Below, one piece after another: positions 25,503 to 33,058 of a DNA stretch of 45,011 bases. The stretch is from Myxococcales bacterium (GTDB lineage: Bacteria > Myxococcota_A > Polyangia > Polyangiales > Polyangiaceae): NCBI GenBank assembly GCA_004193285.1, contig SECP01000064.1, forward strand, positions 1 through 45,011, in the 5' to 3' direction. How positions within the stretch are numbered: position 1 is the first letter of the stretch; each line of letters opens with the position of its first letter. Below the pieces are notes generated by a model, which had not been told where the DNA came from, searched no databases, and saw only the letters and a program-made list of their open reading frames with translations. The position numbers were made by a program, and so were the translations under genes.

Positions 25503-25934
25503 ATGGATACCGCGGTGGCGCTGATCTCGGAGCCTGACTGGGCGATGCGTGAGCTGATGAAGCGCGCACTGACCGAAGCCGGCTTCGAGACCCTGGACAG
25601 CGCGAGCCCTTTGGAGCTGGAGCTGAAGCTGCGCAGCCCCCGGCTCCGCACCGCGCCGCGCGCCTTGCTCGTCTTGGCCGACGCGCTGTGCTCCCGCTCT
25701 CAGACCGCGCTCGCCGCGCTCGCTGCGCTCCGCGCCGAAAGCGAGCTCGGGGAGCCGCAGGTGCTGCTGACCCGTGAGTTTGGCACCTCCCCGGCGGAGG
25801 CTCCGCGCGACCTCGGCGGCTGCACGGTGGCCGCGGTGCTGGAAAAGCCGTTCGACTTCAGCCTCTTTCAAGCCATCGCCTACCGCTGCCGCACGCACAC
25901 GGACAGCGGCGAGGCCGGAGGACTCGGTCAGTGA
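25503..25934 (+). CDS. Receiver-like single-domain protein
   Basis: A 143-aa protein whose pattern fits a divergent response-regulator receiver: first strand VALISEPD with acidic residues, a helix MRELMKRALTEAGFETLDSA, a strand ending in Asp60 (LLVLAD) where the phosphoacceptor would be, and LEKPFD with Lys115-Pro116. The spacing is loose, so phosphorylation is uncertain. ATG at 25503 has AGGGAAG about eight bases upstream. The gene lies 124 bp after the NtrC-type regulator and shares a 4-bp GTGA overlap with the next gene. It may be an extra phosphate acceptor or connector for the histidine kinase. Confidence 0.7.
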   Translation: MDTAVALISEPDWAMRELMKRALTEAGFETLDSASPLELELKLRSPRLRTAPRALLVLADALCSRSQTALAALAALRAESELGEPQVLLTREFGTSPAEAPRDLGGCTVAAVLEKPFDFSLFQAIAYRCRTHTDSGEAGGLGQ

Positions 25935-26395
25935 AAACTCTCTGGCCCTCCCGGCGCCCCGGCTGCGGCACCTGCTACCTCTTCGCGGTGGGGGCGGCCG
26001 CCGAGCCCTGGCGGCTCGCCAAGCTCCTGGAGAGCCACGCGCCCGAAGACGTGGAGGTGACGCCCGCGCCGGAGCTCATTCGCGCCGTCTTCCCCCCGGA
26101 GGACTCCGTGCGCGTGGTGACGCGCCGCAGCTGTTCGTGCGACTTGGTCGAAGCGGCTCCCCGTGTCGGTCGAAGCAGCCGCCTGCACGTGGCGCTCAGG
26201 TCGATGCTACGCGTGCCCCTGGTTCGGAGCGTGAGCGAGCTCGCCGCGCTCCGCGTCTACGTGAGCAGCGGCGCGGAGCCGACGCCGTTCGCGCTGCCGC
26301 CGCGACGCCTGCCGCTCGACGCCTGGTCCGCGCTCGTCGACGACTTTCCGCTGGACCAGCTGCTCGAGCTCGCCTCGCGGAGAGCGGTCGCTTGA
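25931..26395 (+). CDS. Uncharacterised protein with CxxC and CxC motifs
   Basis: A 154-aa protein with no recognised family. It has RRPGCGTCYLF (Cys12, Cys15) near the N-terminus and RRSCSCDL (Cys68, Cys70) in the middle, which could bind a metal, though this is only a suggestion. There is no signal peptide or membrane segment. It starts at GTG 25931 within the stop of the receiver-like gene (GTGA), a classic coupled start, so the two products are probably made in a fixed ratio. Its place after a two-component pair suggests a signalling accessory. Confidence 0.68.
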   Translation: MKTLWPSRRPGCGTCYLFAVGAAAEPWRLAKLLESHAPEDVEVTPAPELIRAVFPPEDSVRVVTRRSCSCDLVEAAPRVGRSSRLHVALRSMLRVPLVRSVSELAALRVYVSSGAEPTPFALPPRRLPLDAWSALVDDFPLDQLLELASRRAVA

Positions 26396-26430
26396 CGCCT
26401 CCGGCGTCGTGAGCAAGCTTGGCCCGGCTC

Positions 26431-26805
26431 ATGTCGTACATGCTCTTCATGGTCGAGCCCGTCGGACAGCGACAAGCCCGCACGGAAGCGGAGGGGCGGG
26501 AAGCCTACGCGCGCATGGTGAATTGGGGCGAGAGCCTCAAAGCGCGTGGCCTCCTGCTCGGCGCCGAGTCGCTGCGTTCACAAGCCAGCGCGACCCGCGT
26601 CCGCGTCCAGGCCGGTCACGCCCACGTGATCGACGGCCCGTTCGCGGAGACGAAAGAGATGATCGGCGGCTATTTCCTGCTGGATTGCCAAAGCCAGGAG
26701 GAGGCAGTCGCGATCGCCAAGGAGTGCCCCGCGGCGGAGTGGCTGACCGTCGAGGTGCGTGGCGTCGCCGCCTGCTTCGAAGAGAGCAGCGCCGCCTCGC
26801 ACTGA
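26431..26805 (+). CDS. YCII / DGPF-domain protein
   Basis: A 124-aa single-domain protein of the YCII-related (DGPF) family, a ferredoxin-like alpha/beta barrel. The signature is VIDGPFAETKEMIGGYFLLD, with the N-terminal strand MSYMLFMVEP and the late ECPAAEW. Its biochemical role is not established; in actinobacteria and myxobacteria such genes often sit near ECF sigma factors. ATG at 26431 gives the usual family N-terminus; TTG at 26419 is the alternative. No strong Shine-Dalgarno. It follows the Cys-motif gene by 35 bp. Confidence 0.88.
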   Translation: MSYMLFMVEPVGQRQARTEAEGREAYARMVNWGESLKARGLLLGAESLRSQASATRVRVQAGHAHVIDGPFAETKEMIGGYFLLDCQSQEEAVAIAKECPAAEWLTVEVRGVAACFEESSAASH

Positions 26806-26824
26806 CCGCCAGCGCGGCCGGCCC

Positions 26825-28438
26825 TCAGGGCGCGGCGTTGGGAGTGAAGCGCTGAATCCAGGCCGCGCGCTGGGGCATGGCGAGGCCGCCGTAGCTGCCG
26901 TTGTAAGAGAGCCAGAAGGCGCCACCTTCCGTGGCCTCCAGCCGCGGACCGGTGCCCGACGACGCGACGGCGTGAGGCCCGAGCCACTCACCGCTGGCCG
27001 CAAGCCGATTGGCGAAGACGTCGTAGTCGACGCTCTGGTAGGCGAGCATGGCCGCGCCGTCCGGCGCTACCGCCACGTCGAAGTCCAGCACCTCGTGGGC
27101 TTCGAAGCTGATGGTGGTCGGCTCGGCCCAGTCGCCACCGGCCACGCGGCGCGCAGCGCGGATTTGCTTGCCGTCTTTCCACGCCACGAGCACGTGCTCG
27201 CCATAGGCGGCGACCGAAGCCTCCGCGCTCGCCTGCGCCACCATGCTCGGCTCGGACACGACTCCGGCGGAGGTGACGGAGACGAAGCGAAGCGCTCCCT
27301 CCGTCGGGTAAAAGACGTAGAAGCGGTCCCCTGCCGCGACCGTGACGAGGCGCTGGGGGGCTCCTCCCGAGGTGTCCAGGAGCGGCTTCGGCTCCGACCA
27401 AGCGGACGTGAGAAGCTGGAAGAGGACCGCAGAAGTGCTGGTCACGCTGTCGTAAGTGGTGTGGACCTGAAGCGTCGTGCCGTCACTCAAGGAGGCGACG
27501 TAACCAGGTCCCAACGAGGCCTCACCTACCGCCTCTGCTGCCTGGACGCCGCTGCCGACGCCGTACGGCTGATGAAACAGCTGCTGCCCGCGCTTGAAGA
27601 TCACGACGCCGTCTCCTTCCGGCGAGACGGCGATGTAGGGCGCCTCGATGCGTGCGGTCGATAGTGGCTGCAGCGTGACCGGGCTAGAGAACACGCTCCC
27701 GTCGTAGCTGGCGCCGACCAGCGTGTACTCGTCGCTACTACTCCCGAGCACCGGGAGGCGTTCCTCCCAAACCACCAGCGCTTCGCAAGAGGGCGTCACC
27801 GCTAGCAGCGGCTCCCCCGGCCGGTAACCGCTGTTTTGGTCGACCTGCTTCATGACCTGCCACGAACCGCTTGCGGACAGGTAACGAGCAACCTGAACTT
27901 GCCCTACTTCACCCGACTGGAAAAACCAGGCCGCCAGTGCGTCCCCCTCGCCGCAAGCGTGGATGATGGGCGACGAGATGCTGACCGTTTGCCCTTGCCA
28001 AAGGAGGTTGTCCACCTGGCTGGGCTCACTCCAACTTCCGTCCAACGTCACCGGGGGGAGCCCGGCGCCGGGGTCCGGCTGACATTGGCCGTTGGCGATG
28101 AGGATCGAAAGCGTGAGACCGCAGTCTACTTGTGCACCGGAGCTGCACACACCCTGCAGGGTGGAGTCCGTGACGGAGCTGCAACAGGCAGCGAGCTCCG
28201 CACATTCAGCGGCCGCGCCCGAGCCGCCGCTCGCACTGCCAGCGCTGCCGCCTGCGGCGCCGCTCTTGCCGCCTGAGGACGGAGAGCCCGAGCTGCCGGC
28301 ACCGGGCTTGGCCCCGGCTCCGCCATCCCCGCCTGCGCCCGATGACGCCGCCGGCTCAGCCCCACCTTTTCCGCCGCTGCAGGCAACGGACGCGACCACG
28401 ACGAATATCCCCAAGGCACACCACCGAGAATGCTCCAC
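26825..28438 (-). CDS. Lipoprotein with Cys-rich module and repetitive beta-structure region
   Basis: A 537-aa predicted lipoprotein. The lipobox VASVAC has Cys20, followed by a Gly/Ser/Ala linker of about 60 residues. A compact Cys module comes next (CAELAACC, then three more Cys over about 30 residues, ending in IANGQC), a pattern seen in Polyangiales secreted proteins. The last 400 residues are regularly spaced strands with repeating W/Y and G-D pairs (for example GDALAAWFFQSG, EALVVWEERLP, EHVLVAWKDGK), consistent with a beta-propeller-like fold. GTG at 28438 is preferred over TTG at 28450 because GGAGG lies five bases ahead. Function unknown. Convergent with the YCII gene. Confidence 0.82.
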   Translation of the reverse strand: MEHSRWCALGIFVVVASVACSGGKGGAEPAASSGAGGDGGAGAKPGAGSSGSPSSGGKSGAAGGSAGSASGGSGAAAECAELAACCSSVTDSTLQGVCSSGAQVDCGLTLSILIANGQCQPDPGAGLPPVTLDGSWSEPSQVDNLLWQGQTVSISSPIIHACGEGDALAAWFFQSGEVGQVQVARYLSASGSWQVMKQVDQNSGYRPGEPLLAVTPSCEALVVWEERLPVLGSSSDEYTLVGASYDGSVFSSPVTLQPLSTARIEAPYIAVSPEGDGVVIFKRGQQLFHQPYGVGSGVQAAEAVGEASLGPGYVASLSDGTTLQVHTTYDSVTSTSAVLFQLLTSAWSEPKPLLDTSGGAPQRLVTVAAGDRFYVFYPTEGALRFVSVTSAGVVSEPSMVAQASAEASVAAYGEHVLVAWKDGKQIRAARRVAGGDWAEPTTISFEAHEVLDFDVAVAPDGAAMLAYQSVDYDVFANRLAASGEWLGPHAVASSGTGPRLEATEGGAFWLSYNGSYGGLAMPQRAAWIQRFTPNAAP

Positions 28439-28626
28439 ACCAACCTCCAAGAAGAAGAGCTCACGCTAACACCTACGGGTCAGCGCGGTCGCGCCCAGCG
28501 GTGGGAGCGGCAGCCATTTCTCCCTGAGCGAGTGAGCGCTCACAGGAAGGAGCCTTAACTCGTAAACCGCCTTCCCGATCAGCGCGGGCGTGGTGCCCGG
28601 TGGCCGCCCAGCGTGTGGGAACGAGC

Positions 28627-29400
28627 TCAGCGCGGAAGCGCGGCCAAGAAGTCCTCTACCGCCGCCAGAAACAGCGCGGGTGCGTCGTGATGAACGACGT
28701 GGCCGGCTTGGATGGTGACGAGCTGGGTGTGAGGGCGAACCGCGGCCATGCGCTCCAAGATGGCGCCGTCCACCGCGCGGCTCTCGCTGCCGCGAACGAC
28801 GAGCGCCGGGCAGCTGGTCGCGCGCCATTCGTGCCAATACTCGCCGTTCAGATGCGCTTGCCGCTCGGCCAAGTCACGCGGGGAAAATGCCAAGGTGTAG
28901 CCGCCTGCCACCTGACGGATCGAAGGCTCCACCGACCAGCTGAGGCGCTCGCCGACCTTGGCCAGGAGCGCTTCGCGGGTGGCAAAGACGCCTTGCCACG
29001 CGAGCATGAAGCCGAGGTCCGCGTCCTCTTTCGCGGGCGCCTCCTCCGCGATGAGCGCGCGCACGCGCTCCGGGTGGCGAGCCGCGAACAGAAACGCAGC
29101 CGTGCCGCCCAGCGAGTTGCCGAGCAAGACGACCGGCCGCGTCGCGCGTAGATGATCCAGCAGCGCGCCGAGGTCGCTCACGTAGTCCCCCCAGGTCGAC
29201 GACGCCGCGTGGTCACTGCGGCCGTGTCCGCGCTGATCCAGCGCCACCACCCGCCACCCCGGCGCGAGCGCTTCCGCCAGAGGAACGAACGTCCCCGCCT
29301 CCATCCAGAGGGCATGGAGCGCGACGAGGAGCTCACCATCGCCGCCCGCGTCCAAGTACGAGAATTTCAGCCCGTCGTGCTCGAATGACTTTCGCTCCAC
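28627..29400 (-). CDS. Alpha/beta-fold hydrolase
   Basis: A 257-aa alpha/beta hydrolase. The nucleophile elbow is GNSLGG (94-99, Ser96). The catalytic acid is probably near Asp211 in RGSESRAVDG, and the base is His234 in QAGHVVHHDAP. The oxyanion segment reads HALWMEA and strand 4 DQRGHGRSD, typical of esterase/epoxide-hydrolase-like members. No lid expansion is seen. The GTG at 29400 has GGAGG five bases ahead; the frame opens at TTG 29445. Substrate unknown. It lies upstream of the Cys-module lipoprotein on the same strand with 188 bp between, so probably a separate unit. Confidence 0.9.
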   Translation of the reverse strand: MERKSFEHDGLKFSYLDAGGDGELLVALHALWMEAGTFVPLAEALAPGWRVVALDQRGHGRSDHAASSTWGDYVSDLGALLDHLRATRPVVLLGNSLGGTAAFLFAARHPERVRALIAEEAPAKEDADLGFMLAWQGVFATREALLAKVGERLSWSVEPSIRQVAGGYTLAFSPRDLAERQAHLNGEYWHEWRATSCPALVVRGSESRAVDGAILERMAAVRPHTQLVTIQAGHVVHHDAPALFLAAVEDFLAALPR

Positions 29401-29653
29401 GTCGACCTCCGGCGCTAAACGGTGCCACGAGTCTTCTCCTCGCAACGCGAGGCGAAAAATCCCCGGTAGCGGGCAGAGCTCGGCCGCCCGACGGGACCCG
29501 TCGCGGAGCGGCAGTGCTGCAGGAGGGGCTGCGGTCTCTGGCAGCCCCCAAGCTCATTTGAGCTCCACCTCGCAAGTTCAAGCTCGACCGAGGTCGCCGC
29601 CCGCGCCCTCATTCAGTCTGATCCGTTTGCGGGTGACTCCACATTCTAAGGAG

Positions 29654-31642
29654 ATGACCTGCGCTGCTCGCCAAGGATTCTCTCTCACGGCATTTCTCGC
29701 GCTGACGCTCGCCGGGTGCGGGGGCGACGGCTCCGTGAACCGCGGAGGCACCGCGGGTGGCGGCGGCGAAAGCGGCGGCGGCGGCGGTATTCCTGCAGAG
29801 GGCGGCGGCGAGGCCGGCGCGAGCTTCGACACGCGGGATGCAAGCGCGCTGTTCGAGCCGCAAACCCTGCCGACGCTCGAGCTGACGCTACCGCCCGAGC
29901 GCTGGGACTACCTGCGAGCTCACGCTCGGGATGAGGAGTACGAGCCCGCCGAGCTCCGCTTCGAAGGCCGAGTCGTCGGGCAGGTCGGCCTGCGCTTCAA
30001 AGGGAGCTTCGGCACCCTGACCAACTGCTTCGACGCGGAAGGCAACCTCACGTGCCGCAAGCTGAGCATGAAGCTGAAGCTCGACGAGTACGATCCGGAC
30101 CAGCGCTTCTACGGCTTGAAGCGCCTGAACCTCCATTCGATGATCCATGACGCCTCGCTGCTGCACGAGAAGCTCGCGTACGACGCGTACCGGACGATGG
30201 GCATCACCGCGCCGCGCAGCAGCTGGGCCATTGCGACCGTGAACGGCGTCTCGCTCGGCCTCTTCTCGCTGGTAGAGGAGGTGGACGGTCGTTTCACTCG
30301 AGATCGGTGGCCGGAGGACCCTGACGGCCAGTTGTACAAAGAAGCGTGGCCGGTCAGCACGGATCCGAAAGACTACGAAGCGGCCCTCGAGACGAACGAA
30401 GAGACGGCGACTCACGAGGCGTTCGCCGCGTTCGCTTCCGAGCTCCAGGCAGCCGAGAGCCCTGCCGCCCGACGGCGCGCGCTCGGGAACTGGATGGATT
30501 TGGAGGAGCTGGCTCGCTACATGGCCGTCGACGACGCGCTCGCCAATATCGACGGGGTCACCGCCATCTATTGCCCGCCAGAGGACCCCACCGCGTGCGG
30601 CAACCACAATTACTTCTTCTACCTGAGCGAGGACCAGTCTCATTTTCGGCTGATTCCCTGGGATCTGGACGCGACGATGTGGCCGCAAACCGTGTACGAC
30701 AACGTGCCGCCCTGGCAGGTCACCCCGGAGAACTGCGAGGACCGCTACCCATTGGCCAACGACGACACCACGCTGGCCGCGCCCGGCTGTGACGCGTGGT
30801 TCAGCGGACTCGCTCACGACTTGACGGAGTACGATGCAGCCACGGAGGCGCTGATGTCAGGGCCGCTTCAAGAGGCCAACGTTCAAGCGGCGGTGGATCG
30901 CCACGCCGCGTTCATCGCGGAGGCCGTCGCGGTCGAGCCAGGCGGGCAGACGATGGAGCGCTGGCAATCCGAGCTTGCCATCCTGAAGAGCAACGTACCT
31001 CGCCTCCGAGCGCGCGCCGCCGCCCGGCGCAGCGGCTACACGGCGCGCGCGCTCGAGCTCTCGGTCGGCGCCGTCAACGACTTCGAGGCGCTCTCGCCAG
31101 AAGTCATCGCGCTGCTCCCGGCTTTCAGCAACTCCGCCACCACCACCCACATGTCACTCGCAGGAGTTGGCCCCGGCAATGACTCGTCGCTGGAAGGCCT
31201 GCAGTCGCTCCTGCTGTCGTTCGAATACCGGAACGAAGGCGTCACCCCGTGGAGCCACTGGATCAACTTGACGCTCCCATTCGAGGGCCGCCCCGCTGAT
31301 CTCTCGGCTCACACCGGCGTCCGTCTGACCCTCCGTACGGAGGGGGCGCGTACGGTACGCATCGACCTGGAGAGCTCCCTCTACGAGGCGGGCACGGAAG
31401 GCATCAAGTTTGGTTGGGAGGTAGTGACGAGCAGCACTCCCACCCCGATCGAGCTGCCGTTCTCCACGGCTAGCCTCCCCTCATGGGCGCACGCGACTTT
31501 GGACGAGCTCTCCGTCATCCAAGCTCGCGTCGACGGGCTCGCCTTTCAGCCTCTTTGCAACGGCCGTGACTCCGGTGGGCTCCTGCCGGAGGGCATGGTG
31601 GATGCAGGGCTGCTCGAGCTGGACGCGATCGAGCTCTTCTAA
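29654..31642 (+). CDS. CotH-kinase-family lipoprotein
   Basis: A 662-aa predicted lipoprotein with lipobox LTLAGC (Cys22) and a Gly-rich linker. A CotH-like atypical kinase domain (about 65-450) shows KRLNLHSMIHDASLLHEKLA, GLFSLVEEVDGRF and LIPWDLDATMW, the last carrying the metal-binding Asp pair. Bacillus CotH phosphorylates spore-coat proteins; extracellular relatives are common in polysaccharide-degrading and spore-forming bacteria. The last 150 residues look like a jelly-roll, ending LLELDAIELF. ATG at 29654 is immediately preceded by AAGGAG with no spacer, so GTG at 29633 cannot be excluded. Divergent from the hydrolase. A role at the cell surface or spore coat is inferred only. Confidence 0.88.
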   Translation: MTCAARQGFSLTAFLALTLAGCGGDGSVNRGGTAGGGGESGGGGGIPAEGGGEAGASFDTRDASALFEPQTLPTLELTLPPERWDYLRAHARDEEYEPAELRFEGRVVGQVGLRFKGSFGTLTNCFDAEGNLTCRKLSMKLKLDEYDPDQRFYGLKRLNLHSMIHDASLLHEKLAYDAYRTMGITAPRSSWAIATVNGVSLGLFSLVEEVDGRFTRDRWPEDPDGQLYKEAWPVSTDPKDYEAALETNEETATHEAFAAFASELQAAESPAARRRALGNWMDLEELARYMAVDDALANIDGVTAIYCPPEDPTACGNHNYFFYLSEDQSHFRLIPWDLDATMWPQTVYDNVPPWQVTPENCEDRYPLANDDTTLAAPGCDAWFSGLAHDLTEYDAATEALMSGPLQEANVQAAVDRHAAFIAEAVAVEPGGQTMERWQSELAILKSNVPRLRARAAARRSGYTARALELSVGAVNDFEALSPEVIALLPAFSNSATTTHMSLAGVGPGNDSSLEGLQSLLLSFEYRNEGVTPWSHWINLTLPFEGRPADLSAHTGVRLTLRTEGARTVRIDLESSLYEAGTEGIKFGWEVVTSSTPTPIELPFSTASLPSWAHATLDELSVIQARVDGLAFQPLCNGRDSGGLLPEGMVDAGLLELDAIELF

Positions 31643-31651
31643 GCTTAGAAG
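31636..31651. repeat. 16-bp perfect palindrome over the CotH-gene stop codon
   Basis: Bases 31636-31643 are the exact reverse complement of 31644-31651, and the TAA stop lies inside. There is no T-run after it, so it is a weak terminator candidate or chance. It lies between same-strand genes, 129 bp ahead of the transporter start. Confidence 0.4.
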
Positions 31652-31779
31652 CCAGCGCGCGTGGGGCCGCCTCGCTGATTTCTTGCTTACACGGGGCGCC
31701 CCTCTCCGCTACAACCGCCGTAATTGCTGCGTCGAAAGCCCCGCTCTCAGCTGCGATGCGTCGCTCCGAGCCGTCATCC

Positions 31780-33048
31780 ATGAAGCTCAAGCCGCGCCGC
31801 TTCCCGCTCCACCTGCAGATCCTCGTCGCGATCGGCGTGGGTCTCGCGGTAGGGCCGCTGCTCGGAAAACAAGCTCAGCCGCTCGGTGAGCTGGGCAAGC
31901 TGGTGATTCAGCTCATCAAGGCGACCGCCACGCCGCTCTTGTTCTTCGCGATCGTGAGCGCGACCCTCAAGACAGAGGTGCGGGGTCGAGCGGCGCTGAA
32001 GCTCCTCTCCTGGGCGACGCTGAACGCATGCCTGGCATTGCTGCTTGGGCTCGCGCTCTCCAACTTGTTTCGTCCAGGCCGCTCGCTTCTGGGGCTCCAC
32101 CCCAACCAAACCGCAGCCGCGGCCGCTTATGCCAGCAAGAAGCTGGACCTCCTGGCGACGCTGAACGGCGTGGTGCCCACGAGCTTCGTGGCTCCGTTCG
32201 CCGAGAACTTGGTGCTGGGCGTCATTTTGCTCGCGCTGCTGGTGGGGCTTGGGCTCCGCTTCGTCAAGCGAGAGCAGCGTGCGGACGGCGAGGCCCACTA
32301 CCTCGCAGTGGAGAGCGCGGTCACGACGCTCTTGCGCCTCATGGAGGTGGTGCTCGGCTGGGTCATTCGACTGATCCCGCTGGCCATCTTCGGGGTCGTG
32401 GCGCGCGCGGTGGGCGAGCACGGCTACGCGCCGCTCCGCGGGCTCGCTGCCTACGTGGCGGTCGGGCTGGGCGGGCTGGCGCTGCACGTGCTCGTGACCT
32501 ACCAGTGCTTGCTGACGTGGGTCGCGCGCATGCCCCTTTGCAAATTTTGGGCCGCGGCGAAGGAGCCCGTGAGCTACGCGGCCGGCGCCAACAGCAGCTT
32601 GGCGACGTTGCCGGTAACCCTGCGGGCGCTCGACCGGTTGGGGGTGCCGCGCTCGGCTTCGGCGCTCGGCGCGTGCGTCGGCACCAACTTCAACAATGAC
32701 GGCATCATCTTGTACGAGGGCATGGCCGTCTTGTTCGTCGCTCAAGCGGCGGGCATCGAGCTGAGCGTCACTCAGCAGCTACTGGCGGCGGCGATCTGCC
32801 TGGTCGCAGCGATGGGCGTCGCGGGCGTGCCCGAGGCAGGATTCGTTTCGTTGGCGCTGGTGCTCAACACGGTGGGCCTGCCCCTGGAGCTTCTGCCGCT
32901 GCTGCTCACCGTGGATTGGATCATTGCCCGGGGTCGCTCGGTGGTGAATGTCTTGAGCGACATGGTGCTCTCTATCCTCCTCGTGGGTAGCGCCCCGCCG
33001 GAGGGCGAGCTGGAGCCGGCCGAGGTCGTCTTACAGCCCTCGGAGTAG
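31780..33048 (+). CDS. DAACS (GltP/DctA-type) cation:dicarboxylate symporter
   Basis: A 422-aa polytopic inner-membrane transporter of the dicarboxylate/amino acid:cation symporter family. HP1 has NSSLATLPVT. The TM7 motif, normally NMDGT, reads NNDGI. HP2 has GVPEAG. TM8 reads VDWIIARGRSVVNVLSD. Aligned to GltPh this keeps Asp390, Arg397, Asn401 and Asp405, but Asp394, which holds the substrate amino group, is Ala and Thr398 is Ser. DctA also lacks that Asp, so a dicarboxylate without an alpha-amino group is the likelier substrate (inference). ATG at 31780 gives a typical MKLKPRRFPLHLQ start; ATG at 31756 is the alternative. It converges on the giant sensor gene with 10 bp between. Confidence 0.92.
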   Translation: MKLKPRRFPLHLQILVAIGVGLAVGPLLGKQAQPLGELGKLVIQLIKATATPLLFFAIVSATLKTEVRGRAALKLLSWATLNACLALLLGLALSNLFRPGRSLLGLHPNQTAAAAAYASKKLDLLATLNGVVPTSFVAPFAENLVLGVILLALLVGLGLRFVKREQRADGEAHYLAVESAVTTLLRLMEVVLGWVIRLIPLAIFGVVARAVGEHGYAPLRGLAAYVAVGLGGLALHVLVTYQCLLTWVARMPLCKFWAAAKEPVSYAAGANSSLATLPVTLRALDRLGVPRSASALGACVGTNFNNDGIILYEGMAVLFVAQAAGIELSVTQQLLAAAICLVAAMGVAGVPEAGFVSLALVLNTVGLPLELLPLLLTVDWIIARGRSVVNVLSDMVLSILLVGSAPPEGELEPAEVVLQPSE

Positions 33049-33058
33049 CGCAGCGTGC

